Positions 1 through 9,474 are shown, counted from the stretch's first letter. The stretch: DNA of 37,646 nucleotides from Winogradskyella sp. (GCF_013213975.1 NZ_JABSST010000026.1:1-37646); one strand, 5' to 3'. Made by a program: numbers and translations. Notes: generated from the letters alone by a model not told the origin.

Positions 1-742
<742 letters not shown>

Positions 743-823
743 TGTACGCCGCTCTTTTTAGTAAGTACAGTTCATGTAATTTTTTCAATATGTTAAACAT
801 ACGGTTCAAGCAACCGAAACAGC

Positions 824-934
824 TTAAGGTGGTTATAGCGACGGGGCTCACCTCTTACCATTCCGAACAGAGAAGTTAAGCCCGTTTGCGCCGATGGTAC
901 TACTTATTTGTGGAAGAGTAGGTCGCCGCCTTTT
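824..934 (+). rRNA. rrf: 5S ribosomal RNA
   Basis: The region lies about 80 bases after the 23S end and has the 5S core CCATTCCGAACAGAGAAGTTAAGC at about 858-881 (quoted here as a landmark split around CCGAACAG and AGTTAAGC). The 5' strand AAGGTGG pairs with the 3' strand CCGCCTTT to form helix I. The ends are estimated from that pairing and may be off by a few bases. It is the last gene of the rRNA operon seen here and is followed directly by a terminator. Confidence 0.93.
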
Positions 935-936
935 TT

Positions 937-970
937 AAACCCAGTTCTTTAAGAACTGGGTTTTTTTGTT
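937..970 (+). terminator. rRNA operon intrinsic terminator
   Basis: A perfect stem of 11 pairs (AAACCCAGTTC at 937-947 with GAACTGGGTTT at 953-963) has a 5-base loop and is followed by an uninterrupted T run. It sits immediately after the 5S gene, as expected for the end of an rrn operon. Confidence 0.93.
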
Positions 971-1008
971 TATAGCTCTAAAAATATTTTAGTTGGATAC
1001 TAAACATT

Positions 1009-1039
1009 AAAAAGCCGATAAACAAGTAGATTATCGGCT
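1009..1039 (-). terminator. Terminator of the acyl-CoA dehydrogenase gene
   Basis: On the minus strand AGCCGATAA (1039-1031) pairs with TTATCGGCT (1021-1013) and is followed by five T residues. It lies 24 bases beyond the stop codon of the leftward acyl-CoA dehydrogenase and faces the rRNA terminator, so the two convergent transcripts are separated. Confidence 0.85.
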
Positions 1040-1062
1040 CAATAACAAATTTTATATTCTCT

Positions 1063-2205
1063 TTAAACTCTTAATACTCCTCGTGAAATAACAATTTTTT
1101 GAATTTCGGAAGTACCTTCGTAAATCTGTGTAATTTTTGCATCACGCATCAAACGTTCAACGTGATATTCTTTTACAAATCCGTTGCCACCATGAATTTG
1201 AACGGCTTCTACTGTTTGTTCCATAGCTACTTTACTGGCATAAAGTTTAGCCATAGCACTTGACATATCGTAATTATTGCCATTATCTTTATCCCAAGCA
1301 GATTTCATAACCAGCATACGAGCAGCTTCAATTTCTGTATACATGTCTGCTAGCTTAAATGCGATGGCTTGATGGTTCGATATTTCAGTACCAAATGCCT
1401 TACGTTCCTTAGAATACTTTAATGCTAATTCATAAGCACCTGAAGCAATACCTAAAGCTTGAGCGGCAATTCCTATTCTACCACCGGAAAGTGTTTTCAT
1501 GGCAAATTTAAATCCAAATCCATCTTCACCTATTCTATTTTCTTTAGGAACCTTAACATCATTAAATTGTAAAGTATGCGTGTCGCTTCCTCGAATTCCA
1601 AGTTTATCTTCTTTTGGACCAATATCAAATCCAGGCATTCCTTTTTCAACAATAAATGCATTAATTCCTCTATGCCCTTTTTCTCTGTCTGTTTGTGCAA
1701 TAACTAAATATACATCTGAACGACCACCATTGGTAATCCAATTCTTGGTGCCATTTATGACATAATGGTCTCCCATATCAATAGCCGTCGTTTTTTGAGA
1801 AGTAGCATCACTACCTGCTTCGGGTTCACTTAGGCAGAATGCACCAATTTGTTCTCCACTAGCCAATTTGGTAAGATATTTCTCTTTTTGCTCTTCCGTT
1901 CCAAAAGCTTCTAAACCATAACACACCAACGAGTTATTTACTGAAACCATAACTGATGCTGACGCGTCAATTTTAGATAATTCTTCCATTATTAATACAT
2001 AAGAAATGGCGTCCATTCCGCTTCCTCCATACTTAGGGTCAACCATTATTCCCATAAATCCAAGTTCTCCCATTTTTCTCACTAGCTCGTCAGGAAATGT
2101 CTGTGTGTTATCTCGTTCTATAACACCTGGAAGTAATTCTGTCTTTGCAAAATCTCTGGCTGCATCACGTATCATTAAGTGCTCTTCGGTTAAGCTAAAT
2201 TCCAT
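1063..2205 (-). CDS. Acyl-CoA dehydrogenase, short-chain/butyryl-CoA type
   Basis: FAD-dependent enzyme of 380 residues that introduces the alpha,beta double bond into acyl-CoA thioesters, passing electrons to electron-transferring flavoprotein in the cytoplasm. The family landmarks are all present: the FAD-binding loop FCLSEPEAGSDATS at about 123-136, WITNGGRSDVYLV in the middle domain, QIHGGNGFVKEY near the end, and the C-terminal IYEGTSEIQ, in which Glu363 corresponds to the catalytic base of short- and medium-chain dehydrogenases. Length is standard. The ATG at 2205 gives the canonical N-terminus (MEFSLTEEH). The gene stands alone, with its own promoter upstream and terminator downstream. 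Chain-length preference cannot be read reliably: butyryl-, isovaleryl- or 2-methylbutyryl-CoA are all possible. Confidence 0.93.
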   Translation of the reverse strand: MEFSLTEEHLMIRDAARDFAKTELLPGVIERDNTQTFPDELVRKMGELGFMGIMVDPKYGGSGMDAISYVLIMEELSKIDASASVMVSVNNSLVCYGLEAFGTEEQKEKYLTKLASGEQIGAFCLSEPEAGSDATSQKTTAIDMGDHYVINGTKNWITNGGRSDVYLVIAQTDREKGHRGINAFIVEKGMPGFDIGPKEDKLGIRGSDTHTLQFNDVKVPKENRIGEDGFGFKFAMKTLSGGRIGIAAQALGIASGAYELALKYSKERKAFGTEISNHQAIAFKLADMYTEIEAARMLVMKSAWDKDNGNNYDMSSAMAKLYASKVAMEQTVEAVQIHGGNGFVKEYHVERLMRDAKITQIYEGTSEIQKIVISRGVLRV

Positions 2206-2242
2206 AAATAAAATTAATTATTGATTTGTTAAAAAATGTACG

Positions 2243-2273
2243 CAAAGATAACTTATTCTTGCTGTATTTTCAA
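2243..2273 (-). promoter_or_regulatory. Bacteroidota-type promoter for the acyl-CoA dehydrogenase
   Basis: On the minus strand TTG (2273-2271) is followed after 20 bases by TATCTTTG (2250-2243), a full match to TAnnTTTG. It lies 38 bases upstream of the start codon. The sequence match is seen; promoter activity is inferred. Confidence 0.75.
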
Positions 2274-2296
2274 TAAGTAATATTATTTTTACTAAT

Positions 2297-3364
2297 ATGG
2301 TAATGTCTAAATATAAAGTCATTGGTGTCATGTCTGGAACATCTTTAGATGGGATAGATTTGGTCTATGCAGAATTTGATTATAATGATACTTGGGAGTT
2401 TGAAATTATTTTTGCAGAGACAATACCGTATACGTCAGATTGGGTAATTAGACTGAAAGGTTTAATAAACTATTCAATTCAAGATTTACAGGTCTTAGAT
2501 ATAAAGTATACCGAGTATTTAAGTTCTGTTATTTCAAAATTTATGCATGATAATAAAATTGAGACTATTGATTTTATTTCTTCTCATGGGCACACAGCAC
2601 TTCACCAACCTGAACTAGGTCTAACATATCAAATAGGTAATCTTCAGATTATGTCTGACGTTTTAAGACAAAAAGTGATATGTGATTTTAGAATTCAAGA
2701 TGTTGACTTTGGAGGCCAAGGAGCACCTCTTGTTCCTGTTGGAGACCACCTACTATTTAGCGAATATGACTATTGTTTGAATTTAGGAGGGTTTGCAAAC
2801 ATTTCTTTTGAAAAAAATAATACTCGAATAGCCTTTGATATTTGCCCTGTAAATATCGTCTTAAATCATTATGTCTCATTCTTAGATTTGGAGTATGATG
2901 ATAGAGGGATACAAGCTAATGGAGGAAAAGTTTCAATAGGGTTACTTGATGATCTAAATAGATTAGATTTTTATAATCTAACACCTCCTAAATCATTAGG
3001 ATTAGAATGGGTGAAAAAGAATATTTTTCCTGTAATAGACGCTTATAAACTGAATGTTCAGTCTGTTTTAAGAACGTTTGTAGAACACATTGCTTTCCAA
3101 ATCTCAACTATTCTGTCTGAAGGAAATGGAACCGTCTTAATTACAGGTGGGGGAGCTTACAATGATTTCTTAATCAGTAGGATATCTTCACGTTCAAAAT
3201 GTGAGATTGTTATACCTCAATCGAATTTAATTGAATTCAAAGAAGCACTTATTTTTGGGTTTTTAGGTGTTTTAAAAGACCGAAATGAAGTGAATTGTTT
3301 AAGGGATGTAACAGGTGCAAAAACGGATCATTCTTCTGGGAAAATTTTGCTTCCAAACACTTAA
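2297..3364 (+). CDS. anmK: Anhydro-N-acetylmuramic acid kinase
   Basis: Phosphorylates and opens 1,6-anhydro-MurNAc released from murein so that it can re-enter sugar metabolism. The nucleotide-binding motif MSGTSLDGID lies at about 12-21. The segment with DVDFGGQGAPLVPVGD holds the catalytic Asp region, and LNLGGFANIS and LITGGGAYN are ATPase-fold phosphate loops of the ASKHA superfamily. Length (355) is close to the usual 360-390. Two in-frame ATGs exist (2297 and 2303); the second, giving MSKYKVIGVMSGTS, fits family N-termini slightly better. A weak candidate -7 element (TATTTTTA at 2284-2291, with TTG at 2259-2261) would place the transcript start almost at the first ATG, which also favours 2303. 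The gene is divergent from the acyl-CoA dehydrogenase. Confidence 0.93.
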   Translation: MVMSKYKVIGVMSGTSLDGIDLVYAEFDYNDTWEFEIIFAETIPYTSDWVIRLKGLINYSIQDLQVLDIKYTEYLSSVISKFMHDNKIETIDFISSHGHTALHQPELGLTYQIGNLQIMSDVLRQKVICDFRIQDVDFGGQGAPLVPVGDHLLFSEYDYCLNLGGFANISFEKNNTRIAFDICPVNIVLNHYVSFLDLEYDDRGIQANGGKVSIGLLDDLNRLDFYNLTPPKSLGLEWVKKNIFPVIDAYKLNVQSVLRTFVEHIAFQISTILSEGNGTVLITGGGAYNDFLISRISSRSKCEIVIPQSNLIEFKEALIFGFLGVLKDRNEVNCLRDVTGAKTDHSSGKILLPNT

Positions 3365-3382
3365 AATTAATCTTAATTTCAC

Positions 3383-3411
3383 TTTCAAGGATTGAGAGTT
3401 TTTTATATTTG
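3383..3411 (+). promoter_or_regulatory. Putative promoter for the amino-acid dehydrogenase operon
   Basis: TATATTTG at 3404-3411 is a full match to the Bacteroidota -7 element. The -33 position holds TTTC (3383-3386) in place of TTTG, so only half of the signature is perfect. The start codon follows 24 bases downstream. Confidence 0.55.
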
Positions 3412-3435
3412 TTGAACTAACTAAATAGATTACAA

Positions 3436-4665
3436 TTGATTAAAAAATTACTTCAGAAATACGAAAATAGGGAGCCAGAAATTGTCTTTCATTGGAATGA
3501 CCCAGAAACAGAAGCTCAAGGTTGGACTGTAATAAATTCTCTAAGAGGTGGTGCAGCAGGTGGCGGAACACGAATGCGTAAAGGACTGGATAAAAATGAA
3601 GTTTTGTCCCTTGCTAAAACTATGGAGGTAAAATTTACCGTATCAGGACCATCAATTGGAGGTGCTAAATCAGGAATAAATTTTGACCCAGATGATGAGA
3701 GAAAAAAAGGTGTTTTGGAGCGTTGGTATGCCGCAGTTTCTCCCTTGTTGAAAAGCTATTATGGAACAGGTGGCGATTTAAATGTTGATGAAATTCATGA
3801 AGTTATTCCAATTACAGAAGAGAGTGGAGTATGGCACCCTCAAGAAGGCGTTTTTGAAGGACATTTTAAACCTACTCAAGCCGATAAAATAAACAGAATA
3901 GGGCAATTACGTCAAGGTGTTATTAAAGTCATTGAAAACCCTAATTATTCTCCAAATGTATCTAAGAAGTATACTGTTGCTGATATGATTACGGGATATG
4001 GTGTGGCGGTTGCAGCAAAACATTTTTATGATCTTCAAGAGGATTCAATAGAAGGTAAGCGCGTTGTTGTACAAGGTTTTGGAAATGTAGGAGCGGCAGC
4101 AGCTTTTTATTTCTCTCAAATGGGAGCTAGAATAGTAGGTATAATAGATCGTGTCGGTGGACTTATTAATTCAGATGGATTTTCATTCGAAGATATTACA
4201 GATTTATACTTAAATAAAAAAGGCAATACTCTTGTAGCTAATAGTTTAATTCCATTCGATGAAATTAATGAAAGAATTTGGTCCTTGGAAACTGAAGTAT
4301 TTGCCCCATGTGCTGCCTCAAGATTAATTACACAAGGTCAAATAGATCAAATGATTTCTACTGGATTAGAGGTTATTAGTTGTGGTGCCAATGTACCATT
4401 TGCCGATAAAGAAATCTTTTTTGGCCCAATAATGGAACATACTGATCAAAAAGTTAGTTTAATTCCAGATTTTATTTCAAATTGTGGAATGGCCAGAGTT
4501 TTTGCTTACTTTATGGAACGTAAAGTTCAAATGACTGATGAGGCAATTTTCCAAGATACATCGGATGTTATACGAAAAGCCTTATCAAAAGTTAAAGACA
4601 ATAATCCATCGAAAACTGGAATTAGTGCAACTGCTTTTGAAATTGCACTAAAACAGTTGATTTAA
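3436..4665 (+). CDS. Glu/Leu/Phe/Val family amino-acid dehydrogenase (TTG start)
   Basis: NAD(P)-dependent oxidative deaminase of 409 residues. The dimerisation/catalytic domain carries RGGAAGGGTRM, the catalytic Lys78 in GPSIGGAKSG and Asp114 in GTGGDLNVDE. The Rossmann domain has GFGNVG at 214-219, and the acidic residue at the end of the next strand (Asp238 in GIIDRVGG) suggests NAD preference. An in-frame stop at 3418-3420 leaves TTG at 3436 as the only plausible start that keeps the conserved MIKKLLQKYENREPEIVFHW N-terminus; the next ATG would remove 45 residues. The gene probably shares a transcript with nhaD, 15 bases downstream. Substrate (glutamate, leucine or another branched amino acid) is not settled by these motifs. 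Confidence 0.9.
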   Translation: MIKKLLQKYENREPEIVFHWNDPETEAQGWTVINSLRGGAAGGGTRMRKGLDKNEVLSLAKTMEVKFTVSGPSIGGAKSGINFDPDDERKKGVLERWYAAVSPLLKSYYGTGGDLNVDEIHEVIPITEESGVWHPQEGVFEGHFKPTQADKINRIGQLRQGVIKVIENPNYSPNVSKKYTVADMITGYGVAVAAKHFYDLQEDSIEGKRVVVQGFGNVGAAAAFYFSQMGARIVGIIDRVGGLINSDGFSFEDITDLYLNKKGNTLVANSLIPFDEINERIWSLETEVFAPCAASRLITQGQIDQMISTGLEVISCGANVPFADKEIFFGPIMEHTDQKVSLIPDFISNCGMARVFAYFMERKVQMTDEAIFQDTSDVIRKALSKVKDNNPSKTGISATAFEIALKQLI

Positions 4666-4680
4666 AAAGCATACATTATT

Positions 4681-6072
4681 ATGGAAACCGTTATCATCCT
4701 TGTATTTGTTTTTGGTTATTTAGCAATAACCCTTGAACACAATATTAAAATCGACAAATTAATCCCAGCATTAGTGATGATGGCAATAAGTTGGGCTTTA
4801 ATTTCATTAGGGATTGATGATTTTTCGCAATGGTTTGACTCTGCTAAGCATAGTTTAATGGAGAATTTTGATGGATTAGGTCATGAAGAAAAAATGCACT
4901 TAATGGAAGAAACTCTTCTTCATCATCTAGGAAAAACTGCTGAAATATTGGTGTTTTTGCTTGGTGCTATGACCATTGTTGAAATCATAGATTATTTTGA
5001 TGGGTTTTCTACTATTAAGTCTGCAGTTAAATTTAATAGCCGAAAAAAGTTGCTTTGGATGTTTTGTGGTTTGGCATTTGGTTTGTCTGCAATCATAGAT
5101 AATCTGACGGCAACAATTGTTTTAATTTCCATACTTCAGAAAATAGTTAAAGATAGAGATATAAGAATTTGGTACGCTGGATTGATTATTATCGCTGCCA
5201 ATGCTGGTGGTGCGTTCTCACCAATTGGCGATGTTACAACGACGATGCTTTGGATAGGCGATAAGGTTTCGACAGGAAAGCTATTTGTTTACTTATTTAT
5301 TCCATCTCTTTTATGTATGGTTATTCCAACATTTATCGCATCCCTTTTAAAACCATTTAAGGGAGAGTTAGAGTTACAACCTGATGATGGTAAACCAAGA
5401 AATAAGTATAGTTCTACAATGTTATTCTTAGGTTTAGGCGCTATAATTTTTGTTCCAATTTTTAAAGTTATTACCCATTTACCACCTTATGTAGGCATGA
5501 TGTTATCACTTGGGGTTGTAGCTATTTTTGCCGAAATTTACAGTAATTCAAAGTTCGCAATTTCAGCTAGTGTTTATGGTGTACACGATGTGCACGCAAG
5601 TCATAGTCCAGTTCATTATTCATTATCTAAAATTGAGTTACCAAGTATTTTATTTTTCCTTGGAATTTTAATGGCTGTGGCAGCGTTAGAATCGCTAGGC
5701 ATACTTTTCGGTTTTGCAGATAGTTTAAAAGAAAACGTGGGATTAATAGGTACAGAACCAGCAGGAACGGTTGTGTCTGATTTGGTAGTATTATTACTTG
5801 GTGTAGGATCTGCGGTGATTGATAATGTTCCGCTGGTTGCAGCAAGTTTAGGGATGTTCTCTGAACCTTTAGATAATCAATTATGGCACTTCATTGCATA
5901 TTCTGCTGGTACTGGTGGAAGTATGCTCATTATAGGTTCTGCTGCAGGCGTTGTAGCTATGGGTATGGAAAAAATTGACTTTTTCTGGTACCTTAAAAAA
6001 ATCGCTTGGCTCGCTCTAGTTGGATTTTTGGCTGGTGCACTTGCATTTATGGCAACAAGAGCAATTTTCTAA
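4681..6072 (+). CDS. nhaD: Na+/H+ antiporter, NhaD family
   Basis: Polytopic inner-membrane protein of 463 residues in the ion transporter (IT) superfamily that exchanges cytoplasmic Na+ or Li+ for protons. Recognisable blocks are AEILVFLLGAMTIVEIID, LSAIIDNLTATIVLI, ANAGGAFSPIGDVTTTMLW and, in the second half, GVGSAVIDNVPLVAASLGM and AGTGGSMLIIGSAAGVVAMG. The DN[LV] and AGG..SPIGD repeats mark the two inverted halves expected in this fold. A His- and Glu-rich loop (about 54-80, HSLMENFDGLGHEEKMH) lies after the first hydrophobic pair. The 15-base gap to the upstream dehydrogenase suggests co-transcription. Confidence 0.92.
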   Translation: METVIILVFVFGYLAITLEHNIKIDKLIPALVMMAISWALISLGIDDFSQWFDSAKHSLMENFDGLGHEEKMHLMEETLLHHLGKTAEILVFLLGAMTIVEIIDYFDGFSTIKSAVKFNSRKKLLWMFCGLAFGLSAIIDNLTATIVLISILQKIVKDRDIRIWYAGLIIIAANAGGAFSPIGDVTTTMLWIGDKVSTGKLFVYLFIPSLLCMVIPTFIASLLKPFKGELELQPDDGKPRNKYSSTMLFLGLGAIIFVPIFKVITHLPPYVGMMLSLGVVAIFAEIYSNSKFAISASVYGVHDVHASHSPVHYSLSKIELPSILFFLGILMAVAALESLGILFGFADSLKENVGLIGTEPAGTVVSDLVVLLLGVGSAVIDNVPLVAASLGMFSEPLDNQLWHFIAYSAGTGGSMLIIGSAAGVVAMGMEKIDFFWYLKKIAWLALVGFLAGALAFMATRAIF

Positions 6073-6136
6073 TATACTTAAGTTAGAAATGCAGCGTTAT
6101 AACTAACAGAAACTTTTAAAACTTAAAACTTATTAT

Positions 6137-6832
6137 ATGATATTACTAAGTAATATTCAAGAAGTAACCGATATGGTTACTGATGGTGAACAAGTTGAAA
6201 AGACACTATCGATTATTGAATTAATAACTAGTGGTGGTACGTCTGGAATGGTCATTATTTTAATTTTATTCCTATTACTTATTATAGCTACTTATATCTA
6301 TTTTGAGCGCATTTTTGCAATTAAAGCAGCATCAAAGGTGGATTCAAATTTTATGAATCAAATTAAAGATCATGTAAGTAATGGTAAAATTGATTCAGCT
6401 CAAATGTTATGTGCACAGCAGAATTCACCAGTGTCCCGATTAATAGCTAAGGGCATTACTAGAATAGGTAAGCCACTTGAGGATATTAATACTGCGATTG
6501 AAAATGCAGGTCGTCTTGAGATTTATAGTTTGGAAAAAAACGTCAGTATTTTAGCAACAATTTCTGGAGTTGCTCCTATGATTGGATTCTTAGGAACTGT
6601 AGTTGGAATGATCTTATCAATTTTTGAATTGGCCAATGCAGGTGGTACCATTCAAATGGATGTTCTAGCTAGTGGTTTGTATACTGCAATGACAACGACA
6701 GTTGGAGGATTAATAGTTGGTATTGTAGCGTATGTTCCTTACAACCATATTGTCGTTAAAACAGATAAGGTGGTTCATCAAATGGAAGCTAATTCAACAG
6801 AGTTTCTGGATTTATTAAACGAACCGATCTAA
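6137..6832 (+). CDS. exbB: MotA/TolQ/ExbB proton-channel family protein
   Basis: Inner-membrane subunit of the proton-motive-force motor that drives TonB or TolA. Three membrane segments are visible: about 35-57 (SGMVIILILFLLLIIATYIYF), about 132-155 (ISGVAPMIGFLGTVVGMI, the signature of the family) and about 175-200 (SGLYTAMTTTVGGLIVGIVAYV). The arrangement and length (231) are standard. The first ATG (6137) is chosen; an alternative ATG lies 12 codons downstream. exbD begins one base after the stop, so the two are translated from one message. Confidence 0.93.
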   Translation: MILLSNIQEVTDMVTDGEQVEKTLSIIELITSGGTSGMVIILILFLLLIIATYIYFERIFAIKAASKVDSNFMNQIKDHVSNGKIDSAQMLCAQQNSPVSRLIAKGITRIGKPLEDINTAIENAGRLEIYSLEKNVSILATISGVAPMIGFLGTVVGMILSIFELANAGGTIQMDVLASGLYTAMTTTVGGLIVGIVAYVPYNHIVVKTDKVVHQMEANSTEFLDLLNEPI

Positions 6833-6833
6833 T

Positions 6834-7226
6834 ATGAATATTAGAGGACGAAATAAAGTAAAACCAGAATTCAATATGGCTTCAATGACTGATATTGTAT
6901 TCTTGTTACTTATCTTTTTCATGATTGCGTCTACCTTAGTAACGACCAATGCCATTGATATTATTTTACCTAAGGCAAGTGGTAAAACTGAGAATAAGAA
7001 ATCCACAGCAGTAAGTATAAAAAAAGATTTGACCTATTATATTGATCAAAACCGTGTTGGAGAAAGCGTATTAGAGGATCAATTAATATCTATATTATCT
7101 AAACAAAAAGAGCCTACTATTGTGCTAAGAGCAGAAAAATCTGTTCCAGTAGAGAATGTAGTTAAGGTAATGGACATAGCCAATAGAAATAAGTTTAAGG
7201 TAATTCTTGCAGTTAAACCAAATTAA
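6834..7226 (+). CDS. exbD: ExbD/TolR biopolymer transport protein
   Basis: Single-pass inner-membrane partner of ExbB, 130 residues. A short cytoplasmic N-terminus precedes the membrane helix (about 20-40) that carries the essential proton-relay Asp20 in NMASMTDIVFLLL. The periplasmic part ends with the VPVENVVKVMDIANRNKFKVILAV block typical of the peptidoglycan-binding-like domain of TolR/ExbD. It starts one base after exbB and is followed 42 bases later by the TonB-like gene. Confidence 0.94.
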   Translation: MNIRGRNKVKPEFNMASMTDIVFLLLIFFMIASTLVTTNAIDIILPKASGKTENKKSTAVSIKKDLTYYIDQNRVGESVLEDQLISILSKQKEPTIVLRAEKSVPVENVVKVMDIANRNKFKVILAVKPN

Positions 7227-7268
7227 ACGGCATCATTTTTGAAATTGCATTATTAAAATGTATTCAGT

Positions 7269-8111
7269 ATGAAATATTTTGAGACCAAACATCAACGTAA
7301 TTCGGCACGGATCACAGCACTAATTGCTTTGATCTTGTTCTTATTACTGTTCTTTATGGGGCCTCAATATTTAGATCCACCTGATGAATATGGTGTCGCT
7401 GTCAATTTTGGAAACACAGATTTTGGAAGTGGAAATAGGCCATTATCTCAACCGAGACAGGCTGTTGAAGAGAAAGTGGTAGACGATCCACAACCTGTGA
7501 CCTCGAAATCGGAGCCAACGAAAACGACCACAAAAACTGAAGAGGTAATGACTGAAGAAAATGCGGAAGCCATTGCCATTAAAAAACAAAAGGAAGCAGA
7601 AGCTAAAGCAAAGGCCGAAGCAGAGCGTATTGAACGTGAAAAACGTAAAGCAGAAGAGCGTGAGCGTCGAGAAAAAGCAGAAAAAGCTAAAAAGCTTGAT
7701 GACCTAATCGGTGGCGTTAAAAACTCCAATGGTAATGATGATGGTGGTGAAGGCATAGATAGTCAAGGAGGTAATAAAGGTGATTTGGATGGTAATCCAT
7801 ATGCGCCTTACAATGGAATTCCAGGAGCTGGCGAAGGTGGTATCGGAGTGGGACTAAACGGAAGAGGGAAAGCCACATTTAAAAAAGAAGAAGGCTGTGA
7901 AAATGAATATGGGACTATAATTGTACAAATTGTAGTAAATAGAGAAGGACGGGTAATTGAAGCTACTCCTGGCGTGAGAGGTAGTAATAATATAACTGCT
8001 TGTCTAAAAGATGTTGCAAAAAAAATTGCATTATCTTATAAATGGCCACCTGATTCCAAAGCACCAGCTAGACAATATGGCAAGGTAAGAATCAACTTTA
8101 CACCTAATTAA
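7269..8111 (+). CDS. TonB/TolA-like energy transducer
   Basis: Periplasm-spanning protein of 280 residues that should couple the ExbBD motor to the outer membrane. It has one N-terminal membrane helix (about 13-31), a polar segment with Pro/Thr, a highly charged Lys/Glu/Ala stretch (about 98-145, likely a long helix), a Gly/Asn-rich linker (about 148-200) and a C-terminal domain with the TonB-like pattern IIVQIVVNREGRVIEATPGVRGS. Low-complexity middle regions diverge fast, so TonB and TolA roles cannot be separated by eye. Its position right after exbB-exbD supports either. Start is the ATG at 7269, giving a typical short cytoplasmic head. Confidence 0.87.
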   Translation: MKYFETKHQRNSARITALIALILFLLLFFMGPQYLDPPDEYGVAVNFGNTDFGSGNRPLSQPRQAVEEKVVDDPQPVTSKSEPTKTTTKTEEVMTEENAEAIAIKKQKEAEAKAKAEAERIEREKRKAEERERREKAEKAKKLDDLIGGVKNSNGNDDGGEGIDSQGGNKGDLDGNPYAPYNGIPGAGEGGIGVGLNGRGKATFKKEEGCENEYGTIIVQIVVNREGRVIEATPGVRGSNNITACLKDVAKKIALSYKWPPDSKAPARQYGKVRINFTPN

Positions 8112-8117
8112 ATTTCA

Positions 8118-9335
8118 ATGAATTACACTGATACTGTTCAATGGATGTTTCAACAACTTCCTATGTATCAAAATAAGGGTAAGTCAGCTTACAAGGAAGA
8201 TTTATCAAATACCTTAAAGCTTGCCCATCATTTACAAAATCCAGAACGTAGATTTAAATCCATCCATGTGGCTGGTACCAATGGTAAAGGTTCAACAAGT
8301 CATATGTTGGCCTCTGTTCTCCAGAAAGCCGGTTATAAAGTTGGATTATATACGTCTCCACATCTCAAAGATTTTAGAGAACGGATACGAATTAATGGTA
8401 AAGTTATAAGTAAACAATTTGTAATTGGTTTTGTCAAACGGAATAAGATATTCTTTGAAACTGAGCAGTTGTCTTTTTTTGAGATGACAGTGGGAATGGC
8501 ATTTGATTATTTTTCTAAGCAAAAGGTGGATGTTGCTGTAATAGAAGTTGGCCTCGGAGGACGTTTAGACTCAACAAATATTATTACACCTGAGTTGTCA
8601 GTAATTACAAATATTGGTTTTGACCACATGCAATTTTTGGGAGATACCCTAGAGAAGATTGCGGGTGAAAAAGCAGAAATTATTAAAGAAGGTGTTCCTG
8701 TAGTAATCAGCGAAACACAACCTGAAACTCAATCTGTTTTTAAAGTAAAGGCACAGTCTAAAGGATCTCAAATATATTTTGCAGATCAATTAGTAAATAG
8801 GGCGTTCGAGAGTGATTTAAAAGGAACCTACCAAAGGCATAATATAAAAGCAGTGATGCAATCGGTTAAGATTTTAAATAATTTAGGGTTTTTAATAAAT
8901 CGTAACGCGCTTAAAGGGGGACTTCTAAATGTTATAAAGAATACAGGCCTACAAGGACGCTGGCAGACAATAAAAGAGAAACCAAAAATTATATGTGATA
9001 CTGCTCACAACAAAGAAGGACTTGCTTACACAATGAATCAAGTAAAGACAGAGTCCTATAATGCATTACATATTATTTTTGGTGTTGTTAGTGATAAAGA
9101 TTTAGATTCTATACATAACTTGTTACCGAAAAATGCTATCTATTACTTTTGTAAACCCAATGTAAAACGTGGTTTAAGTGAAACACAACTTAAGAATTAT
9201 TTCTTGAAAAAGGGTTACAAAGGTGATGCTTATGAAAGTGTTGCATTGGCTCTAAAATCTGCAAAACAATGTGCTAAAGAAGAGGATTTAATTTATGTAG
9301 GATGGAGAACTTTTGTCGTAGCTGAAATAATTTAA
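8118..9335 (+). CDS. folC: Dihydrofolate synthase / folylpolyglutamate synthase
   Basis: Mur-ligase-fold ATP enzyme of 405 residues that adds glutamate to dihydropteroate and folates in the cytoplasm. The P-loop is HVAGTNGKGSTSH (50-62), followed by GLYTSPHLKDFRERI, the omega-loop region, VIEVGLGGRLDSTNII (metal and substrate binding), NIGFDHMQFLGDTLEKIAGEKAEI, and the C-terminal domain beginning near LQGRWQ. The usual DGAHN of the C-terminal half reads DTAHN here, a mild variant. It starts six bases after the TonB-like gene, so it is probably the last gene of that operon. Confidence 0.95.
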   Translation: MNYTDTVQWMFQQLPMYQNKGKSAYKEDLSNTLKLAHHLQNPERRFKSIHVAGTNGKGSTSHMLASVLQKAGYKVGLYTSPHLKDFRERIRINGKVISKQFVIGFVKRNKIFFETEQLSFFEMTVGMAFDYFSKQKVDVAVIEVGLGGRLDSTNIITPELSVITNIGFDHMQFLGDTLEKIAGEKAEIIKEGVPVVISETQPETQSVFKVKAQSKGSQIYFADQLVNRAFESDLKGTYQRHNIKAVMQSVKILNNLGFLINRNALKGGLLNVIKNTGLQGRWQTIKEKPKIICDTAHNKEGLAYTMNQVKTESYNALHIIFGVVSDKDLDSIHNLLPKNAIYYFCKPNVKRGLSETQLKNYFLKKGYKGDAYESVALALKSAKQCAKEEDLIYVGWRTFVVAEII

Positions 9336-9354
9336 TTTTTTAATAAAATTACTT

Positions 9355-9383
9355 TTGAGATTTTAAAAACTAGTCTATATTTG
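9355..9383 (+). promoter_or_regulatory. Strong Bacteroidota-type promoter for the tRNA-Val pair
   Basis: TTG at 9355-9357 (within TTTTG) is followed after 18 bases by TATATTTG at 9376-9383. Both elements match the consensus, and the first tRNA starts 15 bases later. This is among the clearest promoters in the window. Confidence 0.85.
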
Positions 9384-9398
9384 CAGTCCTAATATTTA

Positions 9399-9473
9399 GG
9401 TCGCGTAGCTCAGTTGGTTCAGAGCACTTGGTTTACACCCAAGGGGTCAGGGGTTCGAATCCCTTCGCGCCCA
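9399..9473 (+). tRNA. tRNA-Val (anticodon TAC)
   Basis: A 75-base cloverleaf. The anticodon stem CTTGG/CCAAG encloses the loop TTTACAC with TAC at 9434-9436. The D arm has GCTC/GAGC, and the T arm has GGGGTTCGAATCCC. CCA is not encoded. The acceptor stem GGTCGCG/CGCGCCC contains one mismatch (T at position 3 opposite C at position 70), while all other pairs are Watson-Crick. Confidence 0.94.
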
Positions 9474-9474
9474 C

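Noticed and set aside
7448-7756. 102-codon minus-strand frame rich in Ser, Ala and Phe
   Set aside because: It is the complement of the charged Lys/Glu/Ala repeat of the TonB-like protein, which creates a false low-complexity frame.
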